Origin: Oscillospiraceae bacterium
GTDB taxonomy: Bacteria > Bacillota > Clostridia > Oscillospirales > Oscillospiraceae
Reading direction: 5' to 3'
NCBI GenBank assembly: GCA_017936205.1
Contig: JAGBGB010000205.1
Location: forward strand, 1-14,522
DNA length: 14,522 bases
The notes under the pieces are model-generated. The model made no database searches. It was given only the letters and a program-made list of their open reading frames with translations, and was not told the origin of the DNA. Shown here piece after piece: positions 7,902-14,432 of this stretch (position 1 is its first letter; each line of letters opens with the position of its first letter). The position numbers were made by a program, and so were the translations under genes.

Positions 7902-9071
7902 TTAAAGTCCTTGCTTATGCTTAGAAGACCAGTCCTTCTTGTTGGACTGTCGATTTCTGGCGATTCCAAGAGCATTCTCGGGCACATCCTCCGTAATGGT
8001 GGAGCCGGCTCCGATATATGCTCCATCCCCTACGGTTACAGGAGCCACCAGCACAGTCTGACAGCCAATGAAGGCATGATCACCAATGATGGTCTTATGC
8101 TTATCCACTCGATCATAGTTGGCAGTGGAGGTTCCACAGCCGATATTGCAATCACTGCCAATTTCCGCATCACCCAAGTAGGATAGATGGGAAGCCCAGG
8201 TATTCTCGCCGATCTTGGCATTCTTGGTCTCTACGAAGCTGCCGATATGAGCACCCCTTCCCAGCTCTGTACCCCTGCGGATATGGGCATAGGGTCCTAC
8301 CAGAGCCTCTGCCGCAATCTGAGAGCCGTACACCTGAGAGGCGTTGACAACACTCCCCTCACCGATCTCAGAGTCCTCTACCAGAGACCAGGGACCAATA
8401 CAGGCACCTGCACGGATCAGACTCCTGCCACGGAGGATGGTTCCCGGCATGAGCCGAGCTCCCTTCTCGAAGCGGACGGTGGGCTCAATATAGCAGCTGT
8501 CCGGGTCGAGGATCTCTACACCCTCACGACTTAGACGCAGAACCTGATCCCGTCGCAGCAATCGGAGCATCTCCGGGAAGGCAGCAGGTGACTCAACACT
8601 AAAGAAGCCCTCACAGTCTCGAAGAGCATTGCCGTTCTCATGGAGGAATTGAGAAAAAGGTTGTTCATTATCCAGGGCATCCATAAGATCCTCCCGCTGC
8701 ACTAAGCAAGCAGCGCTTTCTCTCATACCGTCAGCTCTCTTCAGCATAGGAAGATACAGAACAGGACCTGCGACAATGGTAACCTCCTCCTCTGCCTCGT
8801 CAGCCGTGGACAGGAACACATGAAGCTGGTCTGCAGGATCACTGTCCGCAGAGGTCATGATCTCTATCCAAGAGGGCATACAGGCTCGAGCCTGAGACAA
8901 ATAGGGCTCATTGCCTACCAGGAAGAAGCGACCGAAGCCACCTTCCACAAGGGCATGGCTCAGCCATGTCAGCAGAGGAACTCCTAAAATCGGAGACAGC
9001 ATGGTTGGCTGTGGGTATCCGGTCTTGGCACAATCGTCGGGAACGAAAATAACAGCAGACAGTCCGTTCAT
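7902..9071 (-). CDS. glmU: GlmU-like GlcN-1-P acetyltransferase with degenerate uridylyltransferase domain
   Basis: Canonical GlmU is bifunctional: it acetylates glucosamine-1-phosphate, then couples the product to UTP to make UDP-GlcNAc for peptidoglycan. This protein has 389 residues against about 450-460 for the family. The C-terminal left-handed beta-helix (about 185-372) is well preserved, with GPYAHIRRG (259-267), ETKNA (281-285), SHLSYLGDAEIG (294-305), ANYD (317-320) and LVAPVTVG (341-348). Equivalents of E. coli catalytic His363, Lys351, Asn386 and Lys392 are His295, Lys283, Asn318 and Lys324. The N-terminal domain lacks the GxGTRM nucleotide-binding loop and has AGPVLYLP where a YGDxPL-type metal site is expected. 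I therefore infer acetyltransferase activity only. The gene order with prs supports a GlmU origin. It has its own promoter at 9142-9170 and AAGAGGTG before the ATG. Confidence 0.85.
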   Translation of the reverse strand: MNGLSAVIFVPDDCAKTGYPQPTMLSPILGVPLLTWLSHALVEGGFGRFFLVGNEPYLSQARACMPSWIEIMTSADSDPADQLHVFLSTADEAEEEVTIVAGPVLYLPMLKRADGMRESAACLVQREDLMDALDNEQPFSQFLHENGNALRDCEGFFSVESPAAFPEMLRLLRRDQVLRLSREGVEILDPDSCYIEPTVRFEKGARLMPGTILRGRSLIRAGACIGPWSLVEDSEIGEGSVVNASQVYGSQIAAEALVGPYAHIRRGTELGRGAHIGSFVETKNAKIGENTWASHLSYLGDAEIGSDCNIGCGTSTANYDRVDKHKTIIGDHAFIGCQTVLVAPVTVGDGAYIGAGSTITEDVPENALGIARNRQSNKKDWSSKHKQGL

Positions 9072-9141
9072 GATAGCGGCACACCTCTTTTTTATCTATT
9101 GCCCTTATGTCCCATCATAACGGCATAGTGTTTCCTTATAC

Positions 9142-9170
9142 ATTATAGCAGATGAAAGCCATTAAGTCCA
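9142..9170 (-). promoter_or_regulatory. Sigma-A-type promoter for the glmU-prs-pth cluster
   Basis: On the minus strand, TGGACT (9165-9170, 4 of 6) stands 17 nt upstream of a perfect TATAAT (9142-9147). TGC in front of the -10 forms an extended -10. The predicted start near 9135 gives a leader of about 64 nt before the GlmU-like ATG at 9071. It lies in the divergent gap shared with spoIIP. Confidence 0.7.
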
Positions 9171-9304
9171 CAGCTTTACAAAAAGAAATACAGGAAATTC
9201 AAAAAATATCCATGGCAATGGGGAAAATGAATGGGGAATCCTCCGGATTTTTTGGTTCTACTCCCTCAGGATGATGCATATAGTATTCCCAAGGAGGGAA
9301 AGCT

Positions 9305-10237
9305 ATGCAGATCAAAAGCAAACAACAGCTCCGATACCGTTGGCTCTGTGCCCTGCTGATCCTGACCGCCTGCTGCTTCCGAACCGCAGCTGTTCTTCTG
9401 GAAGCCCCTGTACAGACACCATCTCCCCAATACGGACTCCATCCCTATTCCCCAAGCTCCCCTAAGGAGCCCCTAAGGGACGAGCTAAGCTTGGACAGCA
9501 GTTTGGTGGAGATCGACAATCGCTGCGCTGTGTTTTTTGATCAGGAAGCGCTGTTCAAAGAGCCCATTTCTATGGAAATAACGGAACTCCCCTGCATTTT
9601 GATCGTCCATACTCATGGGAGCGAAGCTTATGTGGATGCAGAGGACTACCGAAGCTCTGATCCGCAACAGAATGTAGTCCGAGTGGGGGCAGAGATCGCT
9701 ATGCAGCTCAACAAAGCCGGGATCCCCACCCTTCACGACAGAACACTTCACGATGAGACCTCCGGCTATAATGATGCCTACGGACAGGCTGCCTCTGCCA
9801 TTGCAGCTTATTTAGAGGCGTATCCCAGCATTCAAATGGTCATCGATGTTCATCGGGATGCAGCCTCAGACGGTCAAGGGGGGCAAAAGGCTCTGACCAC
9901 AGAGCTGGATGGCAAAGCTGCTGCCCAGCTTCTTCTGGTCCTTGGAACAGATACCTCTGAGCTTCCACATCCCAACTGGCAGCAAAATCTGTCCTTTGCC
10001 ATGAAGCTGCAAGCCCATTTAAGCAGCAGGGCTCCGAGCCTCATGCGGAAAACCAGCCTCCGCGCAGCTCGATACAATGAGCATTTCACTCCAAATTCCA
10101 TTCTGTTGGAAGTTGGCGCTGCCGGAAATACTATGGAGGAAGCTCTCCGCTCAGCCGCCTACTTCGCCCAAGGTCTGGCAGAGCTACTGACCACGTCATC
10201 CCAGATCCCCTCGGAAGACAGCATCACTCCCCCTTAG
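9305..10237 (+). CDS. spoIIP: Stage II sporulation protein P (engulfment peptidoglycan hydrolase)
   Basis: SpoIIP is an amidase and endopeptidase. With SpoIID and SpoIIM it degrades septal peptidoglycan during forespore engulfment, acting outside the mother-cell membrane. The 310-residue protein is shorter than the roughly 400-residue Bacillus protein. A basic N-terminus (1-12) leads into a hydrophobic segment (about 13-32). Family motifs follow: VHTHGSEAY (101-109), DVHRDA (181-186) and LLEVGAAGNT (267-276). The likely metal and catalytic residues are His104, His183 and Glu269, by analogy with amidase-type hydrolases. The start is fixed by AAGGAGGG (9291-9298), 6 nt before the ATG. LTAC at 20-23 fits a lipobox, so lipid anchoring is possible, though the family normally has a transmembrane anchor. 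No convincing sigma-E promoter is visible, and the usual neighbour gpr is not present in this window. Confidence 0.93.
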   Translation: MQIKSKQQLRYRWLCALLILTACCFRTAAVLLEAPVQTPSPQYGLHPYSPSSPKEPLRDELSLDSSLVEIDNRCAVFFDQEALFKEPISMEITELPCILIVHTHGSEAYVDAEDYRSSDPQQNVVRVGAEIAMQLNKAGIPTLHDRTLHDETSGYNDAYGQAASAIAAYLEAYPSIQMVIDVHRDAASDGQGGQKALTTELDGKAAAQLLLVLGTDTSELPHPNWQQNLSFAMKLQAHLSSRAPSLMRKTSLRAARYNEHFTPNSILLEVGAAGNTMEEALRSAAYFAQGLAELLTTSSQIPSEDSITPP

Positions 10238-10279
10238 GAATGCCTTAAAATATAGATCACCCACACTGCCGTCAGTAAT

Positions 10280-10490
10280 TCAAATTCCGATTTATCGTAC
10301 CATTCGTAGGGGCGCGCATTGCGCGTCCGGTTCATGGCGTAACGCCATGAACACAAAAACCACCGAAAATAATGTATTTCCCAAAAAATCGAAACATTTT
10401 TTACAACCACCAATTCTTGGTGGTTGTCGGACGCGCAATGCGCGCCCCTACGCAGCGGTAAATCAAACTGTTCGATAAATCGGAATTTGA
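10280..10490. repeat. Complete palindromic MITE-like element, copy 1
   Basis: This 211-bp foldback element starts 43 bp past the spoIIP stop. The outer inverted repeats are 18 bp and perfect (10280-10297 with 10473-10490). Inner arms of 25 bp are perfect (10305-10329 with 10428-10452), begin CGTAGGGGCG, and contain their own CGCGCATTGCGCG palindrome. Inside lie two perfect hairpins: 10330-10339 with 10343-10352 (TAA loop) and 10403-10413 with 10417-10427 (TTC loop), joined by an A-rich 50-nt spacer. The left flank between outer and inner arms is about 13 nt shorter than the right one. No transposase gene is present, so any movement would need a helper. The rest of the 10238-10659 gap holds only the promoter of the next gene; nothing else is recognisable there. 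No clear target-site duplication is seen. Confidence 0.85.
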
Positions 10491-10575
10491 CGAACAACAG
10501 ATTTTCAAACAGACCGCTGTTCACTGTCCGGGAATCTGCGGCTTTTCCAAGGATCTGAGCTGCTCCATATTTTCC

Positions 10576-10604
10576 TTGCGTTTACAGGAAAATCGTGGTA
10601 TGAT
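10576..10604 (+). promoter_or_regulatory. Candidate promoter of the EEP-family gene
   Basis: An extended -10, TGG followed by TATGAT (10599-10604), lies 17 nt after TTGCGT (10576-10581), a weak -35. A second -10-like TATAAT at 10608-10613 has no well-spaced -35. The predicted start near 10612 gives a leader of about 48 nt including the AAAGGAGG site. Confidence 0.45.
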
Positions 10605-10659
10605 ATGTATAATGTGTAAGTTTAATCATATGTCTATTTACAGAAAGGAGGCGGATACT

Positions 10660-11979
10660 ATGGAGCATCGTCCCGACACTGTTCCGGAGGATACCCTATT
10701 GTTTGATCTGCCCTTAGACGAAGACCTGCCTACAGTTGGGAAAAAATCCCCTGCTGCAGAACGGAGCATGGACGAATTCCCTCCCAAGAAACAGACGCCG
10801 CCTACACCCGATCCTATGGGAGATATTCCTTCCTCAGAGGAGGATGACAGCCCCACCGTTGTCCCCCAGCCTAAGCGGAAACGGAAATCATGTTGGACCG
10901 TGGTATGGGCAGTCAGTAAGTTCATTTGGAAACTGGCTCTTGCATTGGTTCTGATCGTTGGAATTCTCCTCTTCGGTATGGTCGGCTTCCTGACCGTTAC
11001 AGAGTACAATCCTGCCTTTGCAGAAACTGCTGACCGTGGCAGTGTCAATCGTACCGAGACCATCGTGAATCGATCCCTGTCTCTGCTGAGCTTCAACACC
11101 GGCTATGCAGGGCTGGGGGCAGATGCAGACTTCTTCATGGACGGCGGAGAAGGCGTTCTCCCTGCTGAAGAGGCTTCGGTACAGGAGAATATGGAAGGGA
11201 TCCAGAAACTGCTGTCCCTGACAGATACAGATTTCATTTTCCTCCAAGAGGTCGATACGGATTCCCAACGTAGCTTCAACACAAACCAGTGGCTAAAATA
11301 CGAAAAGGAGCTGAAGGATTACGAGAGCCGTTTTGCTCTGAACCACTCCTGCAGCTATGTTCCCTATCCCTTTACCCAGCCTATGGGGAAGATCCATTCC
11401 GGCATAGCTACCTACAGCAGTTATGATATCGTATCTGCCACTCGCTACAGCCTGCCCAATCCCTTCTCCTGGCCCACACGCATTGCGAATCTGAAGCGTT
11501 GCCTGCTGGTTACCAGAATCCCCATTGAGGACAGCGAGCAGCAGCTTGTTCTGATCAATGTGCACATGGAGGCCTATGATGACGGCAGCGGCAAAAGTGA
11601 ACAGACCCGTCAGCTGATCAGCTTGGTCAAGGAAGAGTATGCCAAGGGTAATTATGTCATTGCCGGCGGTGATTTCAACCAGAGCTTCCCGGAATCTGAT
11701 GCGTTCCCCGTAAAGGATCCCCAGCTGTGGACTCCCGGCGTGCTGACTCGTATCTCCGACGGCTTCAAGTATTGTTATGATGACAGCACCCCTACCTGCC
11801 GCCTACTGAATCAGCCCTACGATCCGGACAGTGAGGATACTCAGTTCTATGTCATTGATGGCTTCCTGGTTTCTCCCAACATAACCATAGATCGGGTAGA
11901 AACGCTGGATTACGATTTCCTCTACAGTGACCACAATCCGGTACTGCTGGAATTCACCCTGAACGCGGACACGGAATAA
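10660..11979 (+). CDS. Membrane-anchored endonuclease/exonuclease/phosphatase-family protein
   Basis: A 439-residue member of the EEP (DNase I / sphingomyelinase-like) metal-dependent phosphodiesterase superfamily. Residues 1-70 are an acidic, proline-rich, probably cytoplasmic tail, followed by KRKRK (72-76) and a membrane segment (about 88-113). The catalytic domain (138-435) would lie outside the membrane. Superfamily motifs are visible: SFNTGY with Asn146, FLQEVD with Glu197, INVHMEAYDDG with His302, AGGDFN with Asp338 and Asn340, VIDGF with Asp400, and terminal SDHNP with Asp424/His425. All expected metal and catalytic positions appear present, so the enzyme is probably active. The substrate (nucleic acid, lipid or sugar phosphate) cannot be read from sequence. 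I chose the ATG at 10660 because AAAGGAGG lies 8 nt upstream; the upstream in-frame ATG at 10576 overlaps the predicted promoter. It is monocistronic: own promoter and a strong terminator. Confidence 0.9.
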   Translation: MEHRPDTVPEDTLLFDLPLDEDLPTVGKKSPAAERSMDEFPPKKQTPPTPDPMGDIPSSEEDDSPTVVPQPKRKRKSCWTVVWAVSKFIWKLALALVLIVGILLFGMVGFLTVTEYNPAFAETADRGSVNRTETIVNRSLSLLSFNTGYAGLGADADFFMDGGEGVLPAEEASVQENMEGIQKLLSLTDTDFIFLQEVDTDSQRSFNTNQWLKYEKELKDYESRFALNHSCSYVPYPFTQPMGKIHSGIATYSSYDIVSATRYSLPNPFSWPTRIANLKRCLLVTRIPIEDSEQQLVLINVHMEAYDDGSGKSEQTRQLISLVKEEYAKGNYVIAGGDFNQSFPESDAFPVKDPQLWTPGVLTRISDGFKYCYDDSTPTCRLLNQPYDPDSEDTQFYVIDGFLVSPNITIDRVETLDYDFLYSDHNPVLLEFTLNADTE

Positions 11980-11980
11980 G

Positions 11981-12032
11981 AAACGGAGCTTTCTCGGAAT
12001 GATGGTGCACATCATGAGAGATAGCTCTGTTT
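11981..12032 (+). terminator. Rho-independent terminator of the EEP-family gene
   Basis: The outer stem pairs 11981-11990 with 12023-12032 with one G-T pair, is continued by TTCTC with GAGAG, and is capped by an inner stem 11999-12004 with 12010-12015. It begins one nucleotide past the stop codon. A T-rich tail (TTATTTATTTGTTTT from 12031) follows. Confidence 0.8.
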
Positions 12033-12108
12033 ATTTATTTGTTTTCAGCGTACATTCAGCATACAGAGGTATGATGAAGCTATTAGATCAACAAGGAGTG
12101 TATACAGA

Positions 12109-14193
12109 ATGAAAACCTTGATCAGCCTGCTCCTAACGCTTGTCATAATTCTGAACCTTTCCGCTTGCGGCAGCAAGGAGAATACAGAATTGGGCACCTC
12201 CACGCAGGACACAACCCAGATCCTACAGCCTACAGAATCGCCCATTGTACAAGGGCAGCAAAGCTATACAGGAACCGTTTCCACTATTACAGATACCACT
12301 CTGACCATAAGCACCGACAGCGGAGAGCTTAGCTTCACACTAACCGACAGCACGCTCTATGCACGGGAATTCGGCAGAGGGGGACAGCGACTCGAGAATA
12401 TGGGACAAATGCCTGAAGGCATGGGGGAACCCCCTGCCATGCCCTCCGATGGTGAGCAGGCTCCTCAGCAGGGACAGCAGCCTCCCGCTATGCCCTCCGA
12501 TGGTGGGCAGGCTCCCCAGCAGGAACAGCAGCCTCCCGTTATGCCCTCCGATGGTGGGCAGGCTCCCCAGCAGGGGCAGCAGCCCCCTACAGAAGGAGTC
12601 AGTAATACAGGAGACAGTACCACAGGGGGCTTTACCCCCGGAAACGGCACTCAGGGCGGAATGCCCGGCGGTGAGTTCTCCGGTGGCGGCATGCAGCCCG
12701 GTATGCCCGGAGACGAAGCACCTATGCCCGGCGAACCGCAGACCATCACCCGTGAAGAGATCCAAATTGGAGATACGGTCACCGTTGAAGCGGATGACAA
12801 TAGCAATGCGATCCTTGTTACAGTAGCAGGCAAGAAGCCCGATGGCATGGGTGGCCCCGATGGTCAAATGGGCTTCCCCGGTGGCATGGGCTCCAAGGTA
12901 GAAAGCTATGCAGCCCTTACCGAATTGAGCACTAATACAGAGCTGAAGGATCAAGAGCTTCGCTCCACTGCTAAGGATGAAAATGCTGTTCATGTGCTGC
13001 AGGGCGCAGAGGCAGCCTTAGAGAACATCACTCTGGTTCGGGATTCTGCTGACAGCAGCGGCGGAGATCAAGCCAGCTTCTACGGTGTGGGTGCTGCGGC
13101 TCTGGTCACAGACGGCACTCTGAAGCTGTCCCACAGCCGAATTGACACCAATGCTCCCGGCGGTACCGGTGTCTTCGCCTACGGGCAGGGCACCGCTCAG
13201 GTTTGGGATACAGAGATCCACACCTCCAAGAACACCTCCGGTGGCATCCATGTGGCAGGTGGCGGAACTCTCCACGCATGGGATCTGACCGTTGAAACAC
13301 AAGGGGAATCCTCCGCAGCCATTCGCTCCGACAGAGGCAGCGGAACCATGATAGTAGACGGAGGCAGCTACACCTCCAAGGGCAAGGGCTCCCCTGCCAT
13401 TTACAGCACCGCAGATATTACCGTACATAACGCACAGCTTACTGCAACAGGCTCCGAAGCCATTTGCATCGAGGGTCTGAACAGCATCCGCCTCTACGAT
13501 TGTGATCTGAAGGGTAACATGGCTGATCTGAGTCAGAACGATTGTACCTGGAATGTGATCCTATACCAGAGTATGTCCGGAGATTCGGAGATCGGAAACA
13601 GCACCTTCGAAATGGTAGGGGGCACTTTAACTGCAGGCAACGGCGGTATGTTCTACACCACCAACACAGAATCCACCTTCCTACTGTCTAAGGTAGCGAT
13701 CACCTATGCAGAGGAGAATGATTTCTTCCTCCGCTGCACCGGAAACACCAACCAAAGAGGCTGGGGCAGCTCCGGCAACAACGGTGCAAGCTGCCGCTTC
13801 CTTGCAAAGGAGCAAGCCATGGAAGGCAATGTGATCTGGGATCGGATCAGTCAGTTGGAACTGACCCTGATCGAAGGCAGTGAGCTCTGCGGAGCAGTGC
13901 TCCGAGAGGATACCTATGCACAGGGAACCGGCTCTGCCACCCTTTCTATTGACGAAAGCTCCACTTGGATCGTCACTGCTGACAGCCATGTATCCCACCT
14001 CCACTGCAGCGGACGGATCGTAGATGCAGAGGGAAACAGCGTCACCATTATGAGCGAGGACGGAACCATCTTCGTCCAAGGCTCCGGCAGCCTAACCGTA
14101 TTCGTAGACAGCTACGACACTCGACTCCCCGATAGCGATCTTCAATTCCAAAGCTGGGAGCACTTCGCCGTACAGAAGCCCACTGAAGAATAA
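12109..14193 (+). CDS. Lipoprotein with split beta domain and beta-helix-like region, unknown function
   Basis: A 694-residue predicted lipoprotein. The signal peptide ends in the lipobox LSAC, so Cys20 would be lipidated and the protein held outside the membrane. Residues 51-85 (YTGTVSTITDTTLTIS onwards) and 211-242 (EIQIGDTVTVEADD onwards) look like two halves of one small beta domain of the DUF5666 kind. Between them lies a Pro/Gln/Gly/Met-rich insert, including three 17-residue repeats at 108-158. From about 290 to 670, short Gly/Ser/Thr-rich rungs (for example SSAAIRSDRGSGTMIVDGGS) suggest a right-handed parallel beta-helix. This is similar in style to the carbohydrate-binding Cthe_2159-like proteins of clostridia. 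No catalytic motif is recognised. AAGGAG stands about 11 nt before the ATG. Surface adhesion or glycan binding is a guess from fold. It is separated from the EEP gene by a terminator. Confidence 0.8.
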   Translation: MKTLISLLLTLVIILNLSACGSKENTELGTSTQDTTQILQPTESPIVQGQQSYTGTVSTITDTTLTISTDSGELSFTLTDSTLYAREFGRGGQRLENMGQMPEGMGEPPAMPSDGEQAPQQGQQPPAMPSDGGQAPQQEQQPPVMPSDGGQAPQQGQQPPTEGVSNTGDSTTGGFTPGNGTQGGMPGGEFSGGGMQPGMPGDEAPMPGEPQTITREEIQIGDTVTVEADDNSNAILVTVAGKKPDGMGGPDGQMGFPGGMGSKVESYAALTELSTNTELKDQELRSTAKDENAVHVLQGAEAALENITLVRDSADSSGGDQASFYGVGAAALVTDGTLKLSHSRIDTNAPGGTGVFAYGQGTAQVWDTEIHTSKNTSGGIHVAGGGTLHAWDLTVETQGESSAAIRSDRGSGTMIVDGGSYTSKGKGSPAIYSTADITVHNAQLTATGSEAICIEGLNSIRLYDCDLKGNMADLSQNDCTWNVILYQSMSGDSEIGNSTFEMVGGTLTAGNGGMFYTTNTESTFLLSKVAITYAEENDFFLRCTGNTNQRGWGSSGNNGASCRFLAKEQAMEGNVIWDRISQLELTLIEGSELCGAVLREDTYAQGTGSATLSIDESSTWIVTADSHVSHLHCSGRIVDAEGNSVTIMSEDGTIFVQGSGSLTVFVDSYDTRLPDSDLQFQSWEHFAVQKPTEE
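12430..12582 (+). repeat. Three 51-bp tandem repeats in the lipoprotein gene
   Basis: Three 51-bp units encode 17-residue repeats of the pattern PP(A/V)MPSDG(E/G)QAPQQ(G/E)QQ (residues 108-158), followed by a fourth partial PP. The copies are near identical at DNA level, which suggests recent duplication, and the unit is in frame. The array lies inside the low-complexity insert that splits the N-terminal beta domain. Confidence 0.9.
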
Positions 14194-14256
14194 AACACCA
14201 TACAACACAGAGGGATCCAACACGCAAGAGGTCCCATCTCCTGCAACAATTCTTCA

Positions 14257-14432
14257 TCAAATTCCGATTTATCGCACAGTTTGATTTACCCCTTCGTAGG
14301 GGCGCGCATTGCGCGTCCGGTTCATGGCGTAACGCCATGAACACAAAAACCACCGAAAATGATGTAATTTTTCCAAAAAAACGAAACATTTTTCACAACC
14401 ACCAATTCTTGGTGGTTGTCGGACGCGCAATG
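14257..14432. repeat. Palindromic MITE-like element, copy 2, right end lost
   Basis: The copy starts 64 bp past the lipoprotein stop. The outer repeat 14257-14274 is identical to that of copy 1, and 14275-14294 matches the inverted right flank of copy 1 at 17 of 20 positions. Bases 14293-14360 are identical to 10303-10370 (68 nt), and 14395-14432 to 10403-10440 (38 nt). Both inner hairpins are kept (14320-14342 and 14395-14419). The right arm stops after CGGACGCGCAATG at 14432, so the rest of the inner arm and the outer repeat are missing. Confidence 0.85.

Noticed and set aside
9237..9253. Small hairpin AATCC-TCC-GGATT followed by T residues
   Set aside because: A 5-bp stem with no gene ending nearby on that strand; too weak to call a terminator.
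9277..9284. CATATAGT resembling a sigma-E -10 upstream of spoIIP
   Set aside because: Its predicted transcript start would fall on the ribosome binding site at 9291, and no sigma-E-like -35 stands 14-15 nt upstream.
10280..10490. Reading the palindromic repeats as CRISPR or as ordinary terminators
   Set aside because: There are no regularly spaced short repeats, and neither inner hairpin is followed by a U tract on the strand of the upstream gene.
10234..10524. Minus-strand open frame sharing the peptide FRWFLCSWRYAMN with one at 14269-14472
   Set aside because: The shared peptide arises because both frames cross copies of the same palindromic element. The frames diverge outside it, have no ribosome binding site, and the second is broken by the insertion-like junction.
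12070..12075. TATGAT as a -10 for the lipoprotein gene
   Set aside because: No acceptable -35 at 16-18 nt spacing, so the promoter cannot be supported.
12340..12993. 217-codon minus-strand open frame opposite the lipoprotein gene
   Set aside because: It is a composition artefact of the GC-rich tandem repeats; the plus-strand lipoprotein has a signal peptide, lipobox and ribosome binding site.
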